DNA of 64,000 nt from Meghimatium bilineatum. Its lineage: Eukaryota > Mollusca > Gastropoda > Stylommatophora > Philomycidae. Below, piece by piece: positions 11,140 to 22,611 of this stretch. The DNA lies in the NCBI GenBank assembly GCA_034231615.1, contig CM067322.1:55928828-55992827 (forward strand), in the 5' to 3' direction. Below the pieces are notes generated by a model. That model saw only the letters and a list, made by a program, of their open reading frames with translations. It was not told where the DNA came from and did no database searches. The position numbers and the translations under genes were made by a program. How positions within the stretch are numbered: the stretch's first letter is position 1; the number at the start of each line of letters is the position of its first letter.

Positions 11140-11779
11140 AGATCACCTTCTACTATAACAGCAACAGATCATCAAACCACTGCCTGGTAGATGAGTCATG
11201 TCTCATGTTGTATATCTTGACACAGTGATTTCTGAGTGTCAGGTAGAAAGATTTCTCTGAAATCTGCTCTTAAGATAACCAATACTCTTGCTCACGAAAA
11301 CAGTAACACAAGACCAAGTACAACAGACATATCACTTAAACAAGAACAAGTATAAGTTAGACAGGGTGTGAAGTTTCCAAACTCATCAGGATGGTTAGAG
11401 AATAGAGATGTGTGGAGTTCTGCTGCATCAAATGTCTCAATCTACCATCCCTACGACCCTGACGGGTTATGGGTTTATATTATTATTATTATAAGTCAGT
11501 CATGTCATCTTGGCTTTAAGTATGGAATTTAATTGCAATATTTTACTCGTTCTGGCTTGCAAGGCCTGTCAAAAGAGCTCACTTGGGCTAGGCTATTTGA
11601 GCTTTTGCCTTCGCAGTCACGCTGTATTACCAATGCCAGACCTGGAACCTGACAGAGAAACTATAACAAAAACTTGCTGTATGTGAAATTAAATGCCTGA
11701 GAGCAGCACTGAGAGTAACAAAAAGAAATAGAATAACAATGACACTATAAGAAATATGATGAAAACAATATCGTGCAAA
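11140..11779. other. intron 10 sequence, no feature seen
   Basis: Between exons 11 and 10. No recognised repeat except a short ATT run near 11486. Confidence 0.4.
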
Positions 11780-12010
11780 GAATACATAGACACATAAAAG
11801 ATCAATTGATCACCTAATCAGAATGGAACCAGATCACATTCCATTGAAAGCCTTCAATAAAACATCATCTAAAAAGAGAAACTGGGGAAGACTCAGACGA
11901 AGATGATGACATCAGAGAAATACTATAACACCATGGCAGTAGCATCACAGTTAGCTAAAGAAAGAAGACTTTGGCTCCCCATGACACCAAGCGCCACACA
12001 TGGATAAAAC
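11780..12010 (+). mobile_element. LINE C-terminal fragment, decayed
   Basis: The frame pieces MTSEKYYNTMAVASQLAKER and RLWLPMTPSAT resemble the A-x-LA-x-DR-x-LW tail of LINE ORF2 proteins. A weak call, because the fragment is short. Confidence 0.4.
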
Positions 12011-12178
12011 AAGATAAGACAAGTCTTGCAATCAAAGAATCAACCAGTGAGCAAAAAAAAATCAACCAGCCAATCAAACCATAAATCAAGCGGCAATCAT
12101 TGAGCAATAAATTAGCTGATCAATTAAACAACACATAATCAAGCAATTAATCAAATCACTGGCAATAAATCTTCTAAC

Positions 12179-12288
12179 CTGCTGCTGTCTTGGGGGATAT
12201 TCCTCTGGGTAAAGATGAGCATGAGAATGAAGGTACCCTCCTCCAGTACGTCGCTGCTTAAGAGTTATCACACTTCCAAAAGCTATGT
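12179..12288 (-). CDS. POMT2: POMT2 exon 10: first MIR repeat
   Basis: 110 bp, acceptor TTCTCAG and donor GTTAGAAG. It encodes YIAFGSVITLKQRRTGGGYL, then HSHAHLYPEEYPPRQQQ. This is the start of the first MIR motif (GSxITLK...LHSHxHLYP), a beta-trefoil fold that contacts acceptor substrate in PMTs. Confidence 0.94.
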
Positions 12289-12912
12289 CTGAGAAGTAAA
12301 GGTAAAGGTAATTGAGTTATGAACCAGCATCATAGCACATGACTTTCCCATAAGTGCTTGGCTTCCTAGCCAGAGGTTGACCAGAAACCGTCTCACTTCA
12401 GTCTTCTTCAGGACTTATCAAATAGCAATGTGACATTCTTATACCTGCCCAGAGAAAGAGCCCTACTAAACATTTAGTAATGGCTGGGTGGACCACAGGT
12501 AATATGTCACAGTCAAAACATGTTGGTTAATCAATACGTCCCAAGCAGGATATTCTACCGAAGATATGCACAATATTAATTCCTGGAAGCCTTACCTCTC
12601 TTCTGCAGCCACTAGATGTCTCCCTTTTAACAATTTAAGAACAGACTTCAAGCAAAATGGAATTAATACTGTCATCCAATGTAGCTGTGATGAAGGGTGG
12701 CAACATTAAAAAAACTGACATCATTATAGTCGCTAAGTAAGTCAAACAATAATATTTGGATATTCTGTCCAAAATGATAATCCAATCTTTAAAAACATGC
12801 TCAATCAGTAATGCAATTGATTGAAGTGAGAACAATGCTATATTTGAGGATGAGGTCCATGATGACAGTGAGACAGAGACTGATGATATTCATCATGATG
12901 TACCCACGATAG

Positions 12913-13196
12913 GGAGCCAGATAACGATGGGGAGCCGCGTTAGCGCAGTGGTTAGCGCACTGGCTTCGCATATGAGTGGTCCTGGGTTCATTCCCCAGTT
13001 GAGGCGGAAATGTTTTCAGATCGCAACGGCTCCCAGGTCGACCCAGCCTTAAATGGGTACTGGATTAATCCGGGAAGTAAAGACTGCGAGGGAGAGGAGA
13101 TGGCTACCGCCCTCATTTGCAGAGCCTGTGAAATGTGAGATCGCTAACATCTCACACCCAGACAGCATTAATAAATGCTATGGGTTACTTTTTTTT
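12913..13196 (+). mobile_element. tRNA-derived SINE, full length
   Basis: The head resembles a tRNA, with an A-box-like TAGCGCAGTGGT (12941-12952) and B-box GGTTCATTCCC (12985-12995), the pol III promoter elements. The body ends in a T-rich run. It is flanked by TACCCACGATAG (12901-12912) and TACCCACAATAG (13197-13208), a 12 bp TSD with one mismatch. Related copies: 31212-31470 (minus) and 59822-60036 (plus). Confidence 0.9.
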
Positions 13197-13510
13197 TACC
13201 CACAATAGAGGTTGAAATTCATGAACTGTTTCAGAATTCACAGTGAACTCAACTATGAAGGATTTCAATGACTTTTCGTACTGGTAAGTTTTTATCCTGT
13301 TACCAGTACGCCTATTTGACTGTATTCTGTATTGCTGTTTTTGTGTTTCTACTGGTAATACATTTTTTTTAAATTGTACTGTACGCGAATATAAGCCCCT
13401 ACAGCAATAGCAGAAAATAATACCAAAATTCTCTGCTATTATTTGGAAATATATGGTAACTTTAAATTGGTGAAAAAGAATTATCCCAGAAACTGGTGAT
13501 GACCATCAAT

Positions 13511-13699
13511 CAAGAATGTTGACTACAAGGAGGACAGAATGAGCAAGAATGTTGACTACAAGGAGGACAGAATGAGCAAGAATGTTGACTATAAAGAGGA
13601 CAGAATGAGCAAGAATGTTGACTACAAGGAGGACAGAATGAGCAAGAATGTTTACAAGGAGGACAGAATGAGCAAGAATGTTGACTACAAGGAGGACAG
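13511..13699. repeat. 33 bp minisatellite, about 6 copies
   Basis: The unit begins CAAGAATGTTGACTACAAGG and ends AGGACAGAATGAG. One copy is six bases shorter, losing GACTAC-type sequence. Lies in intron 9. Confidence 0.93.
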
Positions 13700-13854
13700 G
13701 AAAATATAAGGTCTTTGAGACAGTATAGATCCAAATCTGAAAAGACTATGAATATAGTAAATCATAGTTCATTGAAGCTCCTGGTGCTGTAATTTGATGA
13801 CTGACTGAGCATCATCATCCATAAAGAATAACTATTTCCACAAAGGTAAAGGTA

Positions 13855-14130
13855 AAGGAAGGTCTCATGGCATCTGCCATCGGGATGAAGATAACTCTTC
13901 ATGTACTAGGCCGCAGCAACTATTAGGTGGGGTGGCCAGATCCCTTTCTCGCTGTTTTTACCTCCCCTAACTCATGTGTCAGGTACTCATTTAATGCTGA
14001 GTCGACTGCAGGAGTGAATGAGTCACGCGAGAAATCACAACCCGGATTTTTTTGTTCGGGCGTGGTTTTGAACCTGGCGCGCTGTAACATGATGATAGCA
14101 AGCAAGCTCACTATCAACTAGGCTACCGCA
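13855..14130 (-). mobile_element. tRNA-like SINE, second type
   Basis: On minus the right end reads GGTAGCCTAGTTGATAGTGA as an A-box region and, downstream, GGTTCAAAACC as a B-box, then a body with CCGGGTTGTGATTTC. No intact tRNA fold is expected from the long spacing. Target duplication not found. Confidence 0.6.
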
Positions 14131-14167
14131 CTCCTCATTTCCACAAAGATTACAAAGATTAATATTA

Positions 14168-14330
14168 TTATTATTCTTCTTCAGCGTACATTTTCAAACT
14201 CAAAAAGTATTTATCTTGTAGCGGGGCAATAGCCCTACTAGATTTTCAGCAGGATGTAGTCCAGAGATGAAAATGCGCTGTCGCTCATTTTATTTGTGCT
14301 GATGTACCAACACATCCGTCTTTGGAGGAA
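14168..14330 (-). mobile_element. SINE-B copy
   Basis: SINE-B read on minus with a (GAA)-type tail, between direct repeats ATTAATATTA at 14158-14167 and 14331-14340. Slightly diverged from the copy at 15013. Confidence 0.88.
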
Positions 14331-14768
14331 ATTAATATTATAAAATATTATAAAAGGTGCCTAAACAGTTGCTGTGCACTCATTTACAGTGCTGATGACT
14401 CATTAGTGACACTACATCACATGAATTGTTGGTATTTAATGCAGATCTGTGTGGTGTTCTTGATGTTACAACATTTATTTAAAAAAACACTACTGCTCAT
14501 GTCAATCGTATATTGGGTAAAGTCACTCATATCACAACAAAGTTATTTCTTGGTCAGTGAATAAAAATTAACCCTGCAGCTAACAGCAATCTGCTGAGTC
14601 ACACAGTAACACTTGACTACGGAAATATCTAATTTTCAATAATGTCATGTTTTTCATGATGATCATGAGGATCACATATATTTCATTGTAAATTCAGTTC
14701 ACAGCAACTTTATATACACCCTATATAATCACCATGTTACAGGTAACATAATGTAGCATAATACTTAC

Positions 14769-14851
14769 ACTGAGGCATGCTAACATTATAAAGTCTGTTG
14801 CCTATGAGCTGGGACTGGAAGCCTGAGCTGAAAAATCCATCACCGTTACCA
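14769..14851 (-). CDS. POMT2: POMT2 exon 9: linker into the MIR region
   Basis: 83 bp, acceptor TTGCAG and donor GTAAGTAT. It encodes SGNGDGFFSSGFQSQLIGN, then RLYNVSMPQ and one base of a Tyr codon. The SGxGDGFFSSxFQ block is highly conserved in PMTs. NVS is a potential N-glycosylation site in what should be luminal sequence. Confidence 0.94.
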
Positions 14852-14924
14852 CTGCAACAAGATGATCAAGAAATCATTATACAGCTGTGATTTGAAAGCT
14901 TCCATTTAATTTATTATTATTATT

Positions 14925-14999
14925 GTGACATATTCTTTCAAGAATATAGTATAGTCTATATATGTTATATAACAACTCACAATTCTGGGTGAGTTGACC
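14925..14999 (-). mobile_element. LINE ORF2 C-terminal fragment, left part
   Basis: Shares GTGACATATTCTTTC and the following GGGTGAGTTG with 2660-2740. Interrupted at 15000 by a SINE-B copy; the rest of the LINE resumes at 15185. Confidence 0.6.
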
Positions 15000-15012
15000 T
15001 GCTGCAGCATAT

Positions 15013-15171
15013 TCTTCTTCTTCAGCGTTCATTCTCAAACTCCGACTGGATTTCTCTTGTAACAGAACAATGATCCTACAAGATTTCCAGTTGAATGTAG
15101 TCCAGAGAATGGAAATGCGTTGTGTTGCCGTTTTATTTGTGCCAATGGCCCAACACATCCGTCTTCGGCGG
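15013..15171 (-). mobile_element. SINE-B copy inserted in a LINE
   Basis: 159 bp with (GAA)n at the left and the head sequence at the right. It lies between identical 13 bp repeats TGCTGCAGCATAT (15000-15012 and 15172-15184). Both flanks are parts of one LINE fragment, so the SINE is younger than the LINE. Confidence 0.93.
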
Positions 15172-15184
15172 TGCTGCAGCATAT

Positions 15185-15430
15185 AATATGCTTAAACATT
15201 AAAATGTCTTTTTTCCATTGTATTCTTCCCATTACCAGTGATCATGCCAGCAACCAGTTTTTCTGTGCTGTTTTATCTAGAACGTCAAAAAACATCAGCT
15301 TTCTTGTTTTGTTGTTGTTCAGGATCCAATCATCTTCTACATTTAATGTTCTTAACACACTTCTTGATTAATGTTTTCCACTGTCTATGGTATTCTCAAT
15401 ACCATTATGCGGTATCTCTTTGTCACTATT
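15185..15430 (-). mobile_element. LINE ORF2 C-terminal fragment, right part
   Basis: Continues the fragment at 14925-14999. Related to 45290-45430 through TTCTACATTTAATGTTCTTA followed by ACACACTTCTTGATT. Confidence 0.55.
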
Positions 15431-15439
15431 ATATTCATC

Positions 15440-15695
15440 ATCATCAGGTGCCATGCAGACTGGCGTAGGCAATCATGGCTCTCCACAGCCAGCTCTCTAT
15501 CTCCAGTATTGTGTATCAGGATCATTGATGTTTCCCTGCCATAGACAAATTAATCATGAAGGAATAAGTTCCAGGAAAAGAGAACAATAGGCAGACCAAG
15601 ACTATGATGGAGACAGGATATCGAAGACCTTCTGAACATGGCAATGGAAGAGGCTGGACAGCTTGCACATGCATTTAATATGTGATGAATGAACA
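15440..15695. mobile_element. two LINE 3' fragments joined head to head
   Basis: 15440-15545 reads on minus as a LINE 3' end (compare 50695-50800: CATCATCATCAGGTGCCATG). 15565-15695 reads on plus as a LINE C-terminus (RPRL..., IEDLLNMAMEEAGQLAHA-like, with frame breaks). The opposite orientations meet near 15550. Confidence 0.55.
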
Positions 15696-15699
15696 ATAC

Positions 15700-16820
15700 T
15701 GTACTTCTTCTGCATTCTTCCTCTTTCTTTGTTGCTTCCTACAACATGCATGGCAGGTAAAGTTTTGCTATTCTTTGTTCCCTTTCAGGGATCAGCAACA
15801 CATGTACAGTCCACATAGATGCTAACATCCTTATAATCATACTTTTTTTTTTTAAATCAATAAATTATATAAGCTCAATTTTAACCTACCAATATTCACT
15901 TTGATGCACACAAAAAAAAGGTGATCAATATACATTCACCATTATCTGATTTTCACTTTACATATTTACTACCAAATTGAAAAACATGCTGTGGTCGAAA
16001 TAATTTGTTTCTTCACCATGAAGGTGTGTTCAGGTGTATGTACAAATTAATCTGTAGCTTTATTAACAGATTTTGATAAATCACATCACATTTATAGATA
16101 AATACATGACTTCTGCCCTATGTGCAACTCTTGGCACCAAAGGAACAATAAAAACTAGTGGATCAAAGAATCATGATCGGATGTCCCGTCCAATGTTACA
16201 GTAATGCAATCAATGAAGTGAGGGCAACATTATCGTTGAGGACGATGTGGACAACAATGTACAGGTAGACAGTGAGATAGTGATTGATGCTATCCAGCCT
16301 GATATTCCCATAACAGAGGATGAAATTCGTAAACTGTTTCACAAATCAGACAGTGATTGCAACTGTAAAAGATTCGAATGACTTTTCATACCTGTAAGTT
16401 CCCCCCACCCCTGATACCAGTATTTGACGGTATTCAGTGGTAACATTTTTGTATTTCTATTATAAATAATTTTTTTAATTTTATTGTGTGCGTATATAAG
16501 CTGAACCCACTACATCAATAGTGGAAATAATACAAAAATTATCATCTTATATTCAGAATATACAGCATGTTCTATGCAACTATAAGTGAAATCTACTAAT
16601 TAATGTGTTAAAGAACATCTGAAAACTACACATAAGGCCTTACTTTTCCCTTCTGATTTAAGTTCTCAGGTATGGGTACAAAATCTGTCCAGCCTGTAAA
16701 CTAAACTATTTTATCTTCATTGCTATTTACAATTATATTGTATTCACTAAAGCAAACTCTATAAAATAAGATAAAAGTCTTACATATGAAACATTCAGTA
16801 CAGTACAATGGCAGTTTTAC
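15700..16820. other. intron 8 sequence with a small SINE-A fragment
   Basis: 15720-15795 carries the SINE-A stretch CAACATGCATGGCAGGTAAA on minus. The remainder shows no exon or named repeat. Confidence 0.45.
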
Positions 16821-16824
16821 ATAC

Positions 16825-16931
16825 CTGCGATTAAGAACTTTGAAATGCACTATAAAAATCAGAATATACACAAGTATTGGTATAGCTATGAGGGAAACAA
16901 CTCTGGCTGCTATGTGTTTGCCAAATGTCAG
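16825..16931 (-). CDS. POMT2: POMT2 exon 8: membrane segment
   Basis: 107 bp, acceptor TTTACAG and donor GTATGT. It encodes LTFGKHIAARVVSLIAIPIL, then VYILIFIVHFKVLNR and two bases of Ser. The GKHxxAR start and the long hydrophobic stretch match the segment that leads into the luminal MIR region. Confidence 0.92.
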
Positions 16932-17037
16932 CTGTAAAAATAAAATTTAGTTCATAATGTCCCAATAATGACACCAATAACATGACTAATGAGAGATCAA
17001 AAGGCAAAGTAGATGTGAAGTTGAGTTATGAATCAGC

Positions 17038-17310
17038 ACAACATGTCTTCTTCTTCTGTGTTCAGCATGTGGTCATGCTATACCGTCAGACCTGTCATCA
17101 CGACGAAGTCCACTGTCTTCTCCACGTCAGAGTGGCTGCCCCATAGCTTTTGCCTCAAGTCTGTATCCTCTGGCCAGGTCTGCTGTCTTTACTCTTTGTA
17201 TGTTGGGCAGTCCTGAAGTATGTGTTCTGGAGTCTGGGTTCCGAATCCACATGGACATTCATCTGTGTATGAGATCCTTAATCGATAAAGGTGACAGCAC
17301 AACATGTAAT
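17038..17310 (-). mobile_element. 3' end of (GAA)n-tailed RNase H LINE
   Basis: The minus strand encodes CPCGFGTQTPEHILQDCP, a zinc-knuckle like that at 20580, then WPEDTDLRQKLWGSHSDVEK and a stop. It ends CTGAACACAGAAGAAGAAGA, the same type of tail as SINE-A and SINE-B. 5'-truncated. Confidence 0.82.
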
Positions 17311-17439
17311 ATTTCTCCTCAATGTTTAGCTATCTAACCTTTAGTTGACCAGAAACAGTGTGATCAATGTTACCTTCTGCATATAGCAATGGCATCATTC
17401 CTTCCAATAGTATACCGGTAAGCTCTGATACATATTACC

Positions 17440-17610
17440 ACAGGTTATGTAACTCATTTGTTGGTGCACTGGTTTCCACGTTCTGTAATCCAAGGTTTGA
17501 ATTTCCAGCTTAGCTGAAAATATTTTTTAAAGCACCAATGGTTTTTAGGTCAACCCAGCCTATGAAAATGGGTACCATATCGCCTGGGAATTTAAAGATA
17601 GCAGGAATGA
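17440..17610 (+). mobile_element. degenerate tRNA-type SINE
   Basis: Parallels 12950-13090 in order: GTTGGTGCACTGG, a B-box-like GGTTTGAATTTCC, then TTAGGTCAACCCAGCCT, GGGTACC and GGGAATTTAAAGA. Many changes; no target duplication seen. Confidence 0.6.
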
Positions 17611-17699
17611 TGCTGAATGCATAATTCCTAAGAATTCTGGTGGTTAATGAAAAATGTGGAACTAACATTATATTCTCCAATACACCTCACTTTACTGCT

Positions 17700-17850
17700 A
17701 CCCATTTTCTGGTTTTTGGTGGTTAAGTCAACCACTGGGGGTCTTTTTTTTACAAACTATAAGTGACAAGTGAATTTGAACCCAAGTCACCTGTTCAACT
17801 GGTAAGTGACAAGCCACTACTGCAGCTTCCAGAGAGATCACAAAGAAATA
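17700..17850 (-). mobile_element. tRNA-like SINE fragment
   Basis: On minus, GTAGTGGCTTGTCACTTACC precedes the B-box-like GGGTTCAAATTCACTTG. Resembles a SINE head rather than a working tRNA. Confidence 0.4.
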
Positions 17851-17993
17851 CAGATACTGTAATAGACTTGGATACGCCTTACAGAAATTAAGACCAAGAA
17901 GTAAAGAAACAAGGAGAAGAACTTCAGGGATGGAATAAGACATGCAGGATAAAGTTCAAAAGAATAACTTGAAAAATACATATCCCAAAGGGG

Positions 17994-18109
17994 AAACCAT
18001 GCAGGATCTCAAAATCCATGCAGGATCTCAGAAACTATGCAGGATCTCAAAAACCATGCAGGATCTCAGAAACCATGCAGGATCTCAGAAACCAGGCAAG
18101 ATCTCAGAA
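17994..18109. repeat. 19 bp minisatellite, first block
   Basis: About six copies of ACCATGCAGGATCTCAGAA. Followed by a pyrimidine-rich stretch, then the same unit resumes at 18630. Confidence 0.92.
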
Positions 18110-18629
18110 TTTCTTTTTACCTTTTAAAAACCTTTTTTATATTCTCTTTCCTTCCCCTTTATTTCTTTCTTCTCCCCCTTCTCCCCCCCCCTACCATCAT
18201 GACATTACTCATTGTTGGCCCCTTACTCTGCTTTTGCATTTCTCTTCTTTCATGTTGGGCCTCCACTTGATCCTATCTATTACACATAATTTTATCACCC
18301 CTAGCAATTGTCCTTTGATCTATGTCTACTTCTGTCTATCAATAGTGTGCAAATATATGCTCACATATTGAATGCACGTACTTTGTTATTTACTAGACAT
18401 GCATGGCAAATTTTCACTTGGTAATGTTTTCTGGTGAGAGAAACATGTCCAAGTCATTCCAATTTTGAATATTTTTATGGTTTTTTTTATTGTTATGAGT
18501 TTTTTTTAGAAAGGTCCCTGTTGGACCATAACATGTAAAATTGTCCTTTGTTTTATTGTTAGTTATTTATTTTTTACATTGTTAGTTAGGATTTTATAGT
18601 AACCTATTACTTTACTCAGTATTTACCAG
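18110..18629. other. pyrimidine-rich unique sequence between two minisatellite blocks
   Basis: Rich in CT and T tracts. No exon or known repeat. It looks like an insertion or relic that split one array. Confidence 0.5.
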
Positions 18630-19005
18630 AATCTCAGAACCAGGCAGGATCTCAGAAACCATGCAGGATCTCAGAAACTATGCAGGATGTCACAAACCAT
18701 GCAGGATCTCAGAAACCAGGCAGGATCTCAGAAACCATGCAGGATTTCAGAAATAAATCATGCAGGATCTCTGAAACCATGCAGGATCTCTGAAACCATG
18801 TACCATCTTAGAAATTAGACAGGATCTCAGAAACCAGGCAGGATCTCAGAAACCATGCAGGATTTCAGAAATAAATCATGCAGGATCTCTGAAACCATGC
18901 AGGATCTCTGAAACCATGTACCATCTTAGAAATTAGACAGGATCTCTGAAACATGCAGGATCTCAGAAACCATATGGATTTCTTAAACTTTGCAGGATTT
19001 CAACC
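18630..19005. repeat. 19 bp minisatellite, second block with a higher-order duplication
   Basis: About 19 variants of ACCATGCAGGATCTCAGAA. A longer segment with ATTTCAGAAATAAATCATGC and CATGTACCATCTTAGAAATT occurs twice (about 18742 and 18860), which shows duplication of a block of units. Confidence 0.9.
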
Positions 19006-19269
19006 TAACTCATCTTAGGAAATGAGAGAGATAGAAGACTATGCATATAAAAATAAGATAACCAATGTCTTGGTACAAAACAGCTTACAATTTACTTTCC
19101 TGTCTATTCAATAACACACACACATATATGAATTTACAACATAAAATGTATCAATTTACCCAAAGAAAATGTACATTTTTTTTTAATTTGATTTTTCAAA
19201 TATTACCTCATACTTGATATCCAAATGTAGAATGAGATTTAGAACTCAAATGATAAATAATCTACAAAG

Positions 19270-19700
19270 TGTATGTGGAGTAAGAAAGCACACAAAAAGA
19301 GATTTAAAAAAACAGCATGGTGGAATGAAGAGTTACAAAAAGCTACAGAAATAAAGAAACATTGCTTTAGAATTTGGTTGAAATCTAAAAACCAAAGTGA
19401 TTATGTGCAGCACAGACTAGAAATACGAAAAGAAAAGTCAAAGAAGTTAAAGTGAATTCATGGCGCAAATATAAAGAACACATAACAGGCCTATGTAAGA
19501 ATAACCCAAGAGATTTCTTCAAAAGTTTCAACGCAATGAGAATGAGAAACGAAAGCTACAACCCAACTGCAATAATAAACAGCAGAGATGAAATACCTCT
19601 ATTTAACAGAAATGATAGGAAGAATAGATGGAAAGAATATTTTTTTTGCCAGAGACAAAAGTTTTTGTTCGTGGCAAAATGTATAAAATTGAGAAAGCCA
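19270..19700 (+). pseudogene. LINE ORF2 central fragment (endonuclease-RT linker)
   Basis: Plus frames read KTAWWNEELQKATEIKKHCF then RIWLKSKNQSDYVQHRLEIR, and after a stop NSWRKYKEHITGLCKNNPRD. The WWNEE...KK pattern is typical of the region between endonuclease and RT in RTE/CR1-like LINEs. It ends at RWKEYF without the RT core. Confidence 0.75.
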
Positions 19701-19759
19701 TGAATTCTAATACTATTTGATTACTGATTGGGTTTTATTAATATTTTATATACACACAC

Positions 19760-20120
19760 ACACACACACAAGATATCTCATACATGCTGGACTAAAATTG
19801 AAAAACTATAGCAAAGATTTGAGGTAGACAGTGAAAATTTATACGGCATGTGATGAGTAGAACAAAAGTTGAACATAACCACTGGATAGATCAACGGTAG
19901 AAGAGACATAGAAAGACAAAGACAGATGCTTGATGGGTTGCCATCACGGTATGGGAGAATATCCCCAACTGAACTTATTGACAAGAGACAGATCTGTTGT
20001 TGAGAAACATTATTGTAGACATCACTCGACATGGCACTTAAATAATTTGTTGAAGATGTTCTTATTCAGCTTCTATGTTCAGCATAATTTTACTAATTGT
20101 ACATAATGAACAAAATCTTC
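19760..20120. other. intron 7 sequence with a short CA run
   Basis: (AC)n near 19751-19771, otherwise no recognised feature up to exon 7. Confidence 0.4.
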
Positions 20121-20177
20121 ATATAAAACAGTACATCATTAAACCTTCAAACTAAACGTTTGTAATGAAATTCTCAC

Positions 20178-20271
20178 CATAGAAATAGATAAATCACTGA
20201 GCAGTCGCCACAGATCCATAGCCGTTGTATAACCAACCAACAAGATGATAAACAGACCAACAAATTTTACA
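20178..20271 (-). CDS. POMT2: POMT2 exon 7: membrane segment
   Basis: 94 bp, acceptor CTACAG and donor GTGAGAA. It completes Gly and encodes VKFVGLFIILLVGYTTAMDL, then WRLLSDLSISM. VKFVGLF and the following DLW match POMT2. The 3' end of a full (GAA)n-tailed LINE insertion lies 105 bp upstream of the acceptor in the intron. Confidence 0.94.
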
Positions 20272-21103
20272 CTGTAGACAGCAAAGTAAACTGTAATCAA
20301 TAATCTCACATTGATTGGAAACACATTGAATAAAATATGTAGAATTATCACATAATTCATGATAGTGATTGTCTACTTCTTCTTCTTCTTTCGTTCACTT
20401 GAAACATGTCTATATCTGTAATTCTGTCTCCTTAATAAAACTCACTGTCTTTTGTAGTTCATACAGTGTCCCATAGAGTTTTGATTCCAGTGTTGTTTCC
20501 TCTGGCCAATATGTCTGCCTCAGCGTTTCATGCTCAGAACACTCTTGAAGTATATGTTTGCCACTCTGTGCTGCCTGTCCACATGTACACATGGCCGTGT
20601 TGCCAATCTTGAACTTTGTATACATGTGACTGCGGAGTCGGTTGTGTCCTGTTCTGAGACGTAGAATTATAACTTGTTCTGGTCTGTTCATAATATGATA
20701 GTCATCTTGTGTTGGTGTTTGTGGCTTTCTTATTGACTTGATAATCTGTTTTTTCTGATGGTAGGTGATTGGTATATCTGGTTAGTCTTCGGCAGCACCT
20801 TCCTTAGCCAGTTGGTCTGCTTTTTCATTTCCTGGTATTCCACAGTGAGAGGGTATCCACTGCATGGTCACCCTATACTGGTAAGACAATTCGCTAAGTA
20901 GTTTTTTTCAAGTCTGTTAGTTTTTCAGACTGGAGAGCTTGAAGCACTGACCTTGCATCTGTCAGGAATACCACAGGCTGTAGGTCAGAGTTGGAGTTAA
21001 GCAGTTTTTTAGCTGCCACACTAATTGCCTGGATTTCAGCATCATAATTATTGCAGAATTTTTCTGTTGGTGTTCTGATGGTATCTCTAGGCTTGTGTGG
21101 ATA

Positions 21104-21805
21104 TTATATATATACACCTGCACCTCCATTCCTCACGGCATTCTGTGCTGACCCATCTGTGTATACTCTGACCCATATATCTTGTGGATATTCCTCATCC
21201 AGGAAACTGAGGGTGACTGTCCTTCGCTGCACACTGTTCTGTTCATCCTCGCTTAGTATTCCTTTCACATGGGTCTGAATGTATATTGGCATTCCGTGCC
21301 TTTCACTCCATGGGGTTTGTTCTGATACAGGCCTTAAAGGGCTGTCAACTTCAGGTAGGTCTGTAAGTTGTCTGCGGAGTCGTTTAGCTTGATGGATAAA
21401 GCTGCTTCTTTTCAGTCGCCCCATTGCTAGATTTTGGAATCTTTCCTTCATTGGATGACTTGGCATACACTGAAACTTTTCTGCCTGAATTAGTACTTTT
21501 GTGTCTCTGCGTTCGCCAAGTGTTTGCATTCTTCCCATTTTCTGCATCTCTGCTATAGGTGTTGATTTCATTGCTCCCAACATTATTCTAAGTGCCTGGT
21601 TTTGCACTTTATCTAGATCTTGTAATGTGGTGTTTGATGCAGAACACCATGCAGCTGAACCATATTCCAGGTGTGGTCTTATGCCTTGCTGGTAAACTTT
21701 ACTGAGTATATTCCCACTGGCTCCCCATGTGGTTCCACTTAGTTTTCTCAGGATAGCTAACTTCCTCCGGCTTTTGTTGTTGCTTTGTTTATGTGCTGCT
21801 TCCAT
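21104..21805 (-). pseudogene. LINE RT thumb and start of RNase H
   Basis: An open stretch within the LINE, frame-shifted relative to the RT core. It covers the thumb (GIRPHLEYGSAAWCSAS; MLGAMKSTPIAEMQ), a long linker, and the first RNase H Asp in VYTDGS. A stop follows after GAGVYI, and the RNase H remainder is in decayed frames down to 20700. Confidence 0.88.
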
Positions 21806-22611
21806 ATCAGTTTATCATCAAAAGTAACTCTGAGGTATGTGGGTTGTTTGTCTTCTTTCAAGAGTTCTCCATCTATTTTGATATGACCGGCTTTTTGTTT
21901 TGGTGAGAGGGTAAAGAGTGTAGTGCTGCACTTATCTGTGTTAATGCTGACGCACCATCTATTAGCCCATAAGGTTAGAGCATCGATAGCTCTTTGTATT
22001 TGTTTAGTGGTCACTGTCGCATGCTCTTCCGTGCACCATATCACCAGGTCGTCAGCATACATTGCCACTTTGATCCCATGTGGTAGTTCTGCAACTAGGT
22101 CATTGATGTAAACCAAGAAAAGTGTGGGTGACAGGACTCCTCCCTGGGGGACTCCATGACGCAGTAGAACTTTCTTGCTCTTGCGACCATCTAATTGTAC
22201 CCTGGCTCTTCTATTATGCAGGTATGCTTTTACCCATTTGTACATTCTTGAGCTAACCCTGCAATTTTGCAATTTCTTTAGGAGCCCTTCTTTCCAGACC
22301 TTATCAAATGCTTTTCTGAGGTCTATCCATGCTGCTAGTACCAGTTTCTTATCTTGGAAGGCATCCTCAATCTCTTGGGAGAGGTAAGTTGCCTGATCTT
22401 CAGTAGAGTAACACTGTCTGAAACCTGCTTGCTGTGATACCAGAAGGTTTTCACTTTCAAGGTACCACTGCATCCTAAGATTGATAATGCGTTCCATTGT
22501 TTTGCATAGACAGCTTGTGAGGCTGATGGGCCTGTAGTTGGAGACTGTGTTACCATCTTTTCCTGATTTGAGGAGTGGTATCATTATTGCTTCTCTCCAT
22601 ACGCGTTTCAT
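21757..22611 (-). pseudogene. LINE reverse transcriptase core
   Basis: 285 codons. Palm motifs are all present: LLKSGKDGNTVSNYRPISL, AGFRQCYSTEDQ, WIDLRKAFDKVW (catalytic Asp), GVPQGGVLSPTLF and YADDLVIW (catalytic Asp pair). It is cut off from the upstream linker by a stop close to 22612 and from the thumb by a frameshift at about 21780. Confidence 0.92.

Noticed and set aside
12935..13000. True tRNA gene
   Set aside because: A and B boxes are present but the arms do not close as a tRNA, and a SINE body, T-rich end and target duplications follow; other tRNA-like heads (13.9, 17.7, 35.3, 56.6 kb) were rejected for the same reason.
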